Positions 21,047 through 28,603 of a stretch of 64,000 bases of DNA are shown here, piece after piece; the first letter of the stretch is position 1, and every line of letters begins with the position of its first letter. A model generated the notes under the pieces. That model saw only the letters and a program-made list of their open reading frames with translations. It made no database searches and was not told the origin of the DNA. Both the position numbers and the translations under genes were made by a program. Source of the DNA: CAZOZZ01 sp965262425 (GTDB lineage: Bacteria > Acidobacteriota > Terriglobia > 20CM-2-55-15); NCBI GenBank assembly GCA_965262425.1, contig OZ253536.1, positions 186,001 to 250,000 on the forward strand, in the 5' to 3' direction.

Positions 21047-22981
21047 ATGAACGATGAAGTCATCGCTGGCCAAATGCTGGAAACCGACGAGCACCCGTTG
21101 GGGACCATTGCGTTGTCCCTGTCGGGTGGCGGAGGTCGGGCCGCCGGATTCCACATGGGTACTCTCGCCTACCTGGACCGCGTCGACTTGCTGAAGGACG
21201 TTTCCATCCTTTCGTCGGTGTCCGGTGGCAGCCACGTTGCGGCCAAGTACGCGCTCACGCTGAAGACGGCGCCTGAGGAAGAAAGCCTCCACGACACCTT
21301 TCGTCGTTTTTACGAGGAGTACTTCGGGTTCCTGATGCGTGCGAACCTGGTGCCGCGGGCCTTCGAGAAACTAAGCGCACGGTCCAAACCCGATGCAACC
21401 CGGAAATCCGGGCGCCAGAACGCGGTGCTGGCGCTGGCGGACATCTACGACGAGTCGAAAGACTTCCTGAACGGCGCGCGATTCGATGTCTTCTGGGGGC
21501 CCCGTGAGATCCACATTAAGGAGCTCATCATCAACACGACAGAGTTCAAGACGGGAGTGGCCTTCCGTTTTCATAAGGGGGCATTCAGCCGCAGGAGTGG
21601 CAACCGCTTTGTACCGCTTCCGGAGGACTACGCGCGCAAGGCGCGCCTCGCCGACATCGTCGCCGCGTCATCTTGTATTCCGGTCGGACTCGAGCCCATG
21701 TTTTTCCCGCAGGACTTCCGCTGGCCGGAAGATGAACCGAAGCTGTGTGGTGAGATCGAAGGCTACATCGCCTACCATTGCGGCAGCGACACGCATGGCA
21801 ACAGGGTGGAGTCCGTGTCCCTGATGGACGGCGGCGTGTACGACAACCAGGGTACGGACTCGGTGGCGATCGCGCTCGCGCCGGATTCGAGCCAGGATCT
21901 GGAAAGGGCGGATATGATCGCCGCCCGATTCGTTCGCAAATACGACGAAATACCGATCACGGCTTCGCTCGGCCTCCTGATCATATCGGACACTCCGATC
22001 CTGAACGACAACGTCTATCCGGCGCCGGATCCGGCCCGCGCCGCCGCGACGGGTCGAATGACGCTCGGCCATCTGAACCGCATGATGCTCTCCTTGACGG
22101 TTCTCGCTTGGCTGATGGTTCTCCTGAACCTCGATCGCGTCGCATCGTCCATAGGGGAGTTAGCGGTTCAATTATTTGCTGTGGCTGCCTTATTCGAAGT
22201 GGGCGTGGGGAGTGCCATACTAATGTTTTGGAACGTCGTCATCGGCGATCAAGTCGATAACTTTCTCAGTTCGGGTATGCCCGTCATCGTCGGTCTGTTG
22301 ATGCTCGGCATCTTTTCGCGGGCTCGATCCAGGATGCGGGCGGTCCTGTTGAAGTTACCCGAATCCGATACGGGTGAGGGAGCTGAGCCTCGAAAGGCGA
22401 AACCCGACCCGGGAACTCTCGGCTGGTTTGCGCGCCGCCGTGTCGCGTGGAATAGATGGAAGAGCGTAAGGGGTTTGAGGGTGAGCATGCTGATGGAAAT
22501 GATGGGCCTGCGCCTGACCTCGACGTGGGCGCTGACCAGCACCATATTCCTGGACCGAATCCGTTCGCTCGGGTACTCGCTGCTCCACAATCGTGACGAC
22601 GTCAAGAATCGGGTCATCAAGAACGAGATTTATTGCGTCGTGGAGCAGGAAAACAAAGCTTCCAGACATGCGCCGTCGGCCCAGATGCTGGCCGTGGCTC
22701 AACGTGCCTCCACAATGGAAACGCAACTCTGGTACGACGATGACGCCCAGTTGAACGACCTGGTCGCCTGCGGCCAGTTCACTATCTGCTACAACCTCCT
22801 TGAGCACATCGATAAGCTGCGCGCAGCCACCGGGGACGACGGCCTGAAGGCCGCTCTCTACGCGGAACTGGAAAACGACTGGAAAGTCCTGAGAAAGAAT
22901 CCGTTCAGGTTCATCGAAGACAGCGGGAAGAAGATATCCGATTCAAGTCCCGACGTCGGGTCGCGATCCGCTTCCGCCTGA
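21047..22981 (+). CDS. Patatin-like membrane-anchored lipase, array unit P8 (intact, last)
   Basis: A 644-residue patatin-like protein starting at the ATG of MNDEVIAGQ behind a very purine-rich site (gaggaggggggg). Motifs: SGGGGRAAGFHMG, SSVSGGSHVAAKYALT, LMDGGVYDNQGTDS. The membrane region (about 345-440) is the most diverged part among the copies, while the C-terminal domain is conserved (LTSTWALTSTIFLDRIRS, SAQMLAVAQRASTMETQLW). Its tail (SSPDVGSRSASA) resembles the tail of P3 more than those of P5 or P7. It ends the array; the next gene is on the other strand. Confidence 0.88.
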   Translation: MNDEVIAGQMLETDEHPLGTIALSLSGGGGRAAGFHMGTLAYLDRVDLLKDVSILSSVSGGSHVAAKYALTLKTAPEEESLHDTFRRFYEEYFGFLMRANLVPRAFEKLSARSKPDATRKSGRQNAVLALADIYDESKDFLNGARFDVFWGPREIHIKELIINTTEFKTGVAFRFHKGAFSRRSGNRFVPLPEDYARKARLADIVAASSCIPVGLEPMFFPQDFRWPEDEPKLCGEIEGYIAYHCGSDTHGNRVESVSLMDGGVYDNQGTDSVAIALAPDSSQDLERADMIAARFVRKYDEIPITASLGLLIISDTPILNDNVYPAPDPARAAATGRMTLGHLNRMMLSLTVLAWLMVLLNLDRVASSIGELAVQLFAVAALFEVGVGSAILMFWNVVIGDQVDNFLSSGMPVIVGLLMLGIFSRARSRMRAVLLKLPESDTGEGAEPRKAKPDPGTLGWFARRRVAWNRWKSVRGLRVSMLMEMMGLRLTSTWALTSTIFLDRIRSLGYSLLHNRDDVKNRVIKNEIYCVVEQENKASRHAPSAQMLAVAQRASTMETQLWYDDDAQLNDLVACGQFTICYNLLEHIDKLRAATGDDGLKAALYAELENDWKVLRKNPFRFIEDSGKKISDSSPDVGSRSASA

Positions 22982-22994
22982 ATGAGATGTTCGC

Positions 22995-23195
22995 TCAGGC
23001 GAACCGGCGACCTCCGAGCAGACGCGCGGGTAGCATGATGATGCTTCGAACGAACTCCAGCGCGCCCGTGACGACGATTCCAACCAGCCGAAAGGGCAAC
23101 AGAATGAGCCAGACGAACGGATAGAGGACCAGCGCCAGCAGGGCGAGCGGCCAGGACAGGACAAGCAGGACGCACCACAACAAGAACTTCATCAT
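22995..23195 (-). CDS. Small hydrophobic membrane protein (66 aa), unknown function
   Basis: A 66-residue protein with two predicted membrane spans (LLWCVLLVLSWPLALLALVL and VWLILLPFRLVGIVVTGAL) and a short basic C-terminus (LPARLLGGRRFA). A strong ribosome site (ggaggaggct) lies just before the start, which supports real translation. It converges with patatin P8 and is divergent from the dehydrogenase-like gene at 23290. No family was recognised. Confidence 0.6.
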   Translation of the reverse strand: MMKFLLWCVLLVLSWPLALLALVLYPFVWLILLPFRLVGIVVTGALEFVRSIIMLPARLLGGRRFA

Positions 23196-23289
23196 CTAGT
23201 CAGCCTCCTCCATAGAATACGCGTTCAAAACCTGAAAAGTTCCGGTCCGGAGAGTATTTCGGGTTCCGGCTGCTACACTTCCATGTCTC

Positions 23290-25863
23290 ATGAAAGTCCA
23301 AAGTTGTATGGCGCTGACAGGTACACGGGTCGCCACCATGCTTATAGCGGCGGTTTCGTTCATTCCAGTCGGAGCGGTGGCCGAGGCCACGGCGGTCGAA
23401 CTACAACCGGTGCTCGACGGACTCTCCGCGCCTGCATTCCTCACTCACGCCCACGACGCTACAAACCGTCTGTTCATCGTCGAACAGCCGGGACGTATTC
23501 AGACTCTCTCCTCGGGGGAGACCTCGCCTACCCTTTTCCTGGACATCACGAGCCGTGTGCGGTTCGGAGGTGAGCGCGGTCTGCTGGGCCTGGCTTTTCA
23601 TCCGAATTTTGAATCCAATAGGCGCTTTTTCGTGAACTACACCAGAGACCCCGACGGCGCGACAGTCATCGCCCAATACCGCGTGTCGGCGACGAGTCCC
23701 AATGTGGCGGGAGCCGAAGAGACCGTCCTGTTGACGGTGGATCAGCCGTTCGGGAACCACAACGGCGGGATGATCGCGTTCGGTCCGGATGGCTTCCTCT
23801 ATATTGGGATGGGAGACGGGGGGTCCGCAAACGACCCGGGCAACCGTGCTCAGGACATGAATGAGCTTCTCGGAAAGATCCTCCGAATCGATGTCGATCG
23901 CCCGGCCAGTGAGACCATCCCTTACTCCATTCCGGAATCGAACCCGTTCGTTGGCGCCTCGGCGGCGCGCGGCGAGATCTATGCCGTAGGCTTGAGAAAC
24001 CCCTGGCGATTCTCGTTCGATCGATCCACGGGTGCATTATTTGCCGGTGATGTCGGCCAGAACTCGGTCGAAGAGATCGACGTGATCATCTCGGGTGGGA
24101 ACTTCGGATGGAGGGTATTTGAAGGCGCCCGCTGTACGGGCCTGGGTCCCGTTGCCTGCGTGGAATCTAATTTCGTGGGCCCAGTTGCGGAGTACTCCAA
24201 CACCGGCCAGGCGGGTCGTTGCTCGGTGACCGGAGGGTACGTCTACCGGGGAATAAGGGGAAGTCTTCCTGAAGGAGCCTATGTCTACGGAGACTTCTGT
24301 TCCGGTGAGATTTTCATGTTTCGTGACGGAGCCGTGTCGGTTCTGTTGGACACGACGCTCGGTCTGGCCTCGTTCGGAGAGGACGAGAGTGGCGAGATCT
24401 ATGTCGTCGACATCGGAGGCGCTATCCACCGGATCATCAACCCGGATGCGTCGACGTTGAGCTTTGATATCGGAGATCGGGGAAGCGTTTCGTCTGTGAC
24501 ACCAGGTGCCGGTGACGGCTTGCAGGTCGGGTATGGCCGGCTCCGGGCGGATGGTGTTGGGATCGTGCCGGCAGGCGTGGCCATCTTTTCATTTAAGCCG
24601 AACGGCGTTGTCGTGTCCGAGGCCGGCGTTCAAGCCACCGTCCCCACATTATCCGGCCGCTTCTACGCGGAGGTCGGTGGTGCGGTCAACACCGGGGTCG
24701 CCATCGCCAACCCGAACGTGCAGGACGCGACGGTTTCTTTCTTCTTTACCGGATCCGACGGCACGAATTTCGGAAATGGCACGCTGAGTGTTCCGGCGAA
24801 CGGCCAGATCGCCAGATTCCTTGACGAGCCGCCCTTTGATGTCGAACCCGACCGCGCAACGAGTTTCACGTTCATCTCATCGCATCGGGTCGGCGTTGTG
24901 GCGTTGCGAGGCGTTACCAATGAGCGGTCCGAGTTTCTCGTCACCACGCTGCCGGTTTCTGCGCTCTCCTCTCCGGTCGGTCAAACGTTGGTGATGCCGC
25001 ATTTCGCCGATGGAGGTGGATGGGCCACCCAGATCATTCTCGTGAATCCAACGGATGAAACACTCACGGGGAGCCTTACGTTTTTCGGGCAGGGGACCGC
25101 TTCGACTCCGGCAGAAGAGGTGAGTCTGTCCGTCGGCGGACAGACTGGCGGTACGTTTCCATTTGCCATCAACCCGCGGAGCACCCAACGGTTTCGAACG
25201 TCCGGTGACGGAGGCATGATCCTGACAGGTTCGGTCACCGTCGCAGCCGACCCGGGGAGTCCGCCGCCTTCGGGTTTTGGCATTTTTTCGTTTCGCCAGA
25301 ATGGAATCACCGTCTCGGAAGCCAGTGTGCCTGCTTCCGGGAACGCATCCATTTTTCGCGTCTGGGTGGAAGGGGCTGGCGATTTTGGGGCGGGGGAACC
25401 GGGTTCGATCCAGTCCGGAATGGCTCTCCGGAATGGCGAGGGCGTTCCATCTACCGTAGAACTCGAGTTGCTGGATGCAAACGGCAATCCAACTGGCTTT
25501 TCTGGTAGCGTCACATTGGCCGGCAACGGCCAGGTGTCGGCTTTCGTGAATCAATTCGAGGGTTTCCGGTCCCTTCCGTTTCCTTTTCGAGGCGTTCTAC
25601 GGATCACGGGATCGACCGCATTATCCGTCGTCGGATTGCGCGGGCGTTACAACGCACGTGGAGAGTTTCTGATCACGACGATCCTGCCTGTCGATGAAAA
25701 CAGCGCGGCAAGCACGGCCGAACGCATTTTCCCCCATTTCGCCGACGGCATGGACTATACGACCCAGTTTATTCTCTTCAGCGGGTCGGCTGGAGCGATG
25801 GGCCGAGGTGCGCTGACTTTATTTTCACAATCCGGCGAGTCGGCGGGAGTGAACCTGCCATGA
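23290..25863 (+). CDS. Secreted glucose/sorbosone-dehydrogenase-like protein with duplicated C-terminal module
   Basis: An 857-residue protein with an N-terminal signal peptide (about 1-30). Residues about 35-385 form a six-bladed propeller of the soluble PQQ glucose/sorbosone dehydrogenase family (FLDITSRVRFGGERGLLGLA, FGNHNGGMIAFGPDG, YAVGLRNPWRFSFDR, EIDVIISGGNFGWRVFEG). These enzymes oxidise sugars in the periplasm, and many homologues have other substrates. The rest is a two-fold repeat seen in sequence: each copy has VAIFSFKPNGVVVSEA-like, RGVTNERSEFLVTTLPV-like and PHFADGGGWATQIILVN-like blocks. The second copy is cut short by the stop. The repeat may be an adhesion or carbohydrate-contact module (inference). 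Confidence 0.8.
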   Translation: MKVQSCMALTGTRVATMLIAAVSFIPVGAVAEATAVELQPVLDGLSAPAFLTHAHDATNRLFIVEQPGRIQTLSSGETSPTLFLDITSRVRFGGERGLLGLAFHPNFESNRRFFVNYTRDPDGATVIAQYRVSATSPNVAGAEETVLLTVDQPFGNHNGGMIAFGPDGFLYIGMGDGGSANDPGNRAQDMNELLGKILRIDVDRPASETIPYSIPESNPFVGASAARGEIYAVGLRNPWRFSFDRSTGALFAGDVGQNSVEEIDVIISGGNFGWRVFEGARCTGLGPVACVESNFVGPVAEYSNTGQAGRCSVTGGYVYRGIRGSLPEGAYVYGDFCSGEIFMFRDGAVSVLLDTTLGLASFGEDESGEIYVVDIGGAIHRIINPDASTLSFDIGDRGSVSSVTPGAGDGLQVGYGRLRADGVGIVPAGVAIFSFKPNGVVVSEAGVQATVPTLSGRFYAEVGGAVNTGVAIANPNVQDATVSFFFTGSDGTNFGNGTLSVPANGQIARFLDEPPFDVEPDRATSFTFISSHRVGVVALRGVTNERSEFLVTTLPVSALSSPVGQTLVMPHFADGGGWATQIILVNPTDETLTGSLTFFGQGTASTPAEEVSLSVGGQTGGTFPFAINPRSTQRFRTSGDGGMILTGSVTVAADPGSPPPSGFGIFSFRQNGITVSEASVPASGNASIFRVWVEGAGDFGAGEPGSIQSGMALRNGEGVPSTVELELLDANGNPTGFSGSVTLAGNGQVSAFVNQFEGFRSLPFPFRGVLRITGSTALSVVGLRGRYNARGEFLITTILPVDENSAASTAERIFPHFADGMDYTTQFILFSGSAGAMGRGALTLFSQSGESAGVNLP

Positions 25864-25891
25864 CACTGGACCGATTCCATTCAAGCAACGT

Positions 25892-26674
25892 ATGTTCATA
25901 GAACTGGACCTCGAAACCCGAAAGCCATCCATCTTCTACAGGGAATTTGGCGAAGGCCCCCCGATGATCTTCCTGCACGGAGGGTGGGGCTATGAGATGT
26001 ACCCGTTCGACAACCAGATCAGGGAGTTTCATCACAAGTTCCGCATACTCATACCGGATCGTTCCGGATACGGCCGGTCGTCCAGGGGGGCGGCCTTCCC
26101 GAGAGGCTTTCATCAACGGGCCGCAAGCGAGACGGTCGCCTTTCTGGATGCCCTTGGGATCGAACGGCCGGTGTTGTGGGGACACAGCGACGGAGCGGTT
26201 GCGGCCGCCCTGGCGGGGATCGAGTCGCCGGATCGCGTCAGCGGCATCGTCATGGAAGCGGCTCACTACGACCGTCAGAAGCCCCGATCCAAAGGCTTCT
26301 TTGAGACGGCCGCCACGAACCCGGACAAATTCGGAGAGAAGGCCGTCTCGATCCTGGCTCAGGAACACGGTGAAGACTACTGGCGGAAGCTACTGGAAAA
26401 CCATGGGCAGGCGTGGCTCGACATCCACTACGGTGCGAAGGACCCGGCCGAGGACCTCTACGGCGGACGATTGTCGGAGCTTTCAGTTCCGACGATCTTG
26501 ATTCACGGCTCCGAGGATCCACGAACGGAGCCCGGTGAACTCGATGCCATCGGGGCACTTCTGCCGCAGGCGACCATTCATGTGATCGAGGGTGGAGGGC
26601 ACAGCCCGCACAGCGAGCACCGGGCGCATGAAGAATCGAATCGCATCGTGGGTGGGTTCCTGGCCGAACTGTAG
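25892..26674 (+). CDS. Alpha/beta-fold hydrolase
   Basis: A 260-residue hydrolase of the alpha/beta superfamily. The oxyanion region is IFLHGGWGYEMY, the nucleophile elbow is GHSDGAV (S99), the acid residue lies near GSEDPRTEPGE (about 210) and the catalytic His is in EGGGHSPHSE (about 236). It is a cytoplasmic enzyme with no signal peptide. The substrate cannot be inferred. It starts 28 bases after the dehydrogenase-like gene on the same strand and may be co-transcribed with it. Confidence 0.82.
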   Translation: MFIELDLETRKPSIFYREFGEGPPMIFLHGGWGYEMYPFDNQIREFHHKFRILIPDRSGYGRSSRGAAFPRGFHQRAASETVAFLDALGIERPVLWGHSDGAVAAALAGIESPDRVSGIVMEAAHYDRQKPRSKGFFETAATNPDKFGEKAVSILAQEHGEDYWRKLLENHGQAWLDIHYGAKDPAEDLYGGRLSELSVPTILIHGSEDPRTEPGELDAIGALLPQATIHVIEGGGHSPHSEHRAHEESNRIVGGFLAEL

Positions 26675-26699
26675 GGAGAATCGGGTGAATCTTCCTGCG

Positions 26700-27116
26700 C
26701 TAATCGATCGCTACGACTCCATCCTCGGTGACCCGAGCGGGCCGGCCTGAGCGAAGTTTTCCGAAGTCTTCAACCGAGAGCTGCACCAGCGGGATGGCCT
26801 CTCCATACATCTCATCGGAGACGATGGAAGCCAGGGCGAAGAACGAATCCGGTTCGGTCGACAGGATCGCCGCCGGCGCCGTACCGGCCTTTACCGCTTC
26901 GAGTAGAACGGCCGTTGTGCTGCTCGACCCACGAGTGAATGGAAGGGCAAGGATTCGCCCTCCCGCTCGCTCCCCTGCCAGTGGATGTCTCTGGTCGATG
27001 ATTGTCCCGGTCTTGTAATCGTATCCGCCCCAGAAGCTGAGCGGCTCGTCGGAAACCAGCAACGGTCCCGTGGCTTTTCCGGCGATGAGCGGGGTCCCCC
27101 TGATCTCTATTCCCAT
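26700..27116 (-). CDS. Aconitase X small (swivel) subunit
   Basis: A 138-residue protein of the AcnX small-subunit (DUF126) family, starting at MGIEIRGTPL. The conserved signature is GRILALPFTRGSSSTT. It partners with the large subunit encoded immediately upstream; the two genes overlap by 10 bases. Characterised bacterial AcnX enzymes are hydro-lyases such as cis-3-hydroxy-L-proline dehydratase; archaeal ones dehydrate mevalonate 5-phosphate. Which reaction applies here is not visible. Confidence 0.85.
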   Translation of the reverse strand: MGIEIRGTPLIAGKATGPLLVSDEPLSFWGGYDYKTGTIIDQRHPLAGERAGGRILALPFTRGSSSTTAVLLEAVKAGTAPAAILSTEPDSFFALASIVSDEMYGEAIPLVQLSVEDFGKLRSGRPARVTEDGVVAID

Positions 27117-28363
27117 GACGATCCGTCCCTTACAACGTGGCCGGTGACCGCGGATTGAACGCAATCGGCCAGGCTGCCGAAGGTAATTTCGGCGTCGAGC
27201 AAGCCGGGAGCGTAGTAGGCGTACTTGGCGGAGTTCGTCATTAAGATTTTTATTTCAGGTGGAAGCATCGGTGAGGCGAGGATGCACGTGTCGACGGTCA
27301 CCTGACCTCCGAAATCTTCCAGCGGATCGAGGTGTCCGGCCGCACGTGCCAACTCCACCATGGTCCGGCTCGATGTCACGAGAAACTGTACCTCGGCGTT
27401 TCGGCGTTTTCCGGCGACGAGAGGAGACAGTTGTTTGAACTCCGCGAGAGAAAAATGAGGGCTGCCCAGGATGACCATGTCGAGGGCCTCGCCGGTTGCC
27501 GTCGTCAGTTCCCGACGTGCCTCGCGCAAGTCGTCCAGGGTAATCGATTCGATCTGCCGTGGTCCCTCTCCGCCGAAAGCCTCATCCATGCTCCGGGCCT
27601 CGGGTGTATGGCCGATAACATGGAAGAGCGCCATGGTCCCGGATGCCGAACCCGCAGCCCCCATGGCTTTGAACTGGTCTTCGGTCGGTTTCGGCTCCAG
27701 GCCGGAGATCACGGGGATCTTGTCTCTGGCGATCTTTCCCATCAGGTGTCCGAGCACCGGATAGAACTCGTCCGTCTCCTGCAATTGGCGAGGGATTCCT
27801 TCCAGTTGCATCAGCACCTGTCCTGATCGGTTCTCGGAAAGATGCAATCCGACCGCAGGCACGCGTCCTGTGATAGCCGCACAGATATCCATCAGATCCG
27901 GATACCGCTCCGTTCTGGCGCCGATAACCGAGTTGGCGAATACGATGGCGTTGGATTCACCCCACGCGATCTGTTCGCCGAACTTCGGGATGAGCTCGGT
28001 CTGGTAAGGCGCACACGTCCAGGTGGGCCGACACCCCATCTTCTCGTACGCCGCCATCTGCCGTCGAGAGGCCACGGCGAACTCTCGAGGAACTGCCCAA
28101 TCCTGCCAGTTGTGCTCGTCGACCGCACTGACGTTAAGCGTCGTGGGGACACGCACCGATGCCCCGAGACCCGCCAGTTTTTCGGCGAACTCCAGCCCGG
28201 CCTCACCCATGTAGATCGAACTGTCAATATGTGCTTGAGTAATGTCGAGCAAACGATCCGCCCGCTGGAATTCGGCCATCCGAAGAATGATCGACATGGC
28301 CATTTGTGCCGCCGGCCCGTGCGTGCCGGCCTGTAAGTCCTGATCCAGGGAGGATAGTTCCAC
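27107..28363 (-). CDS. Aconitase X large subunit
   Basis: About 418 residues from a GTG start at 28363 (VELSSLDQDLQAG). This start was chosen because the family normally begins just before the AGxxGPAxQ motif, here AGTHGPAAQMAM; further upstream the sequence is intergenic repeat. Family blocks seen are QAHIDSSIYMGEAGLEFAEKL, PTTLNVSAVDEHNW, CAPYQTELIPKFGEQIAWGE with SNAIVFANSVIGARTERYPD, and a C-terminal stretch ILMTNSAKYAYYAPGLL. It forms a hydro-lyase with the 26700-27116 product. There is no clear ribosome site at this start, so the N-terminus is uncertain by some residues. Confidence 0.85.
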   Translation of the reverse strand: MELSSLDQDLQAGTHGPAAQMAMSIILRMAEFQRADRLLDITQAHIDSSIYMGEAGLEFAEKLAGLGASVRVPTTLNVSAVDEHNWQDWAVPREFAVASRRQMAAYEKMGCRPTWTCAPYQTELIPKFGEQIAWGESNAIVFANSVIGARTERYPDLMDICAAITGRVPAVGLHLSENRSGQVLMQLEGIPRQLQETDEFYPVLGHLMGKIARDKIPVISGLEPKPTEDQFKAMGAAGSASGTMALFHVIGHTPEARSMDEAFGGEGPRQIESITLDDLREARRELTTATGEALDMVILGSPHFSLAEFKQLSPLVAGKRRNAEVQFLVTSSRTMVELARAAGHLDPLEDFGGQVTVDTCILASPMLPPEIKILMTNSAKYAYYAPGLLDAEITFGSLADCVQSAVTGHVVRDGSSWE

Positions 28364-28413
28364 GAGTCCATCGTCGGTCGATGGAGCCGAGATGTCAAAT
28401 GGGGAAGTGGGAA

Positions 28414-28595
28414 GGGAAGTGGTCAGTGGCCAGTGGTCAGTGGTCAGTTGGCGGCTTCGCCGCGGAGCAAGCCGTTCAAGAGAGCGTGTCGGAGCGTCCC
28501 TCCGTGGGCGCCCGCCAGGCACACCGCCCGTCATTTACCACGCGTCCTGCCCCCACCCTCAACTGACCACTGACCACTAACCACTGGCCACTCCC
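28414..28595. repeat. Long inverted repeat of TGGTCAG-type tandem units with a REP-like arm inside
   Basis: Two arms of about 36 bases built from repeats of GTGGTCAGTGGCCAG type (28414-28450) pair with their near reverse complement (28560-28595). Between them lies one arm of the dispersed REP-like sequence (gcgtgtcggagcgtccct at 28484). It fills the 240-base gap between the AcnX genes and the ADOP permease. It could fold into a long hairpin; there is no coding evidence. Confidence 0.7.
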
Positions 28596-28603
28596 CCACC
28601 CCA

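Noticed and set aside
6261..22981. Patatins as effectors of an anti-phage CBASS system
   Set aside because: No CD-NTase, Cap2/Cap3 or other defence partner is present, and the copies are tandem duplicates with membrane helices and a shared C-terminal domain, unlike CapV.
28414..28595. CRISPR-like repeats (TGGTCAG units)
   Set aside because: The units are short, contiguous and inverted, without unique spacers. There are no cas genes in the window.
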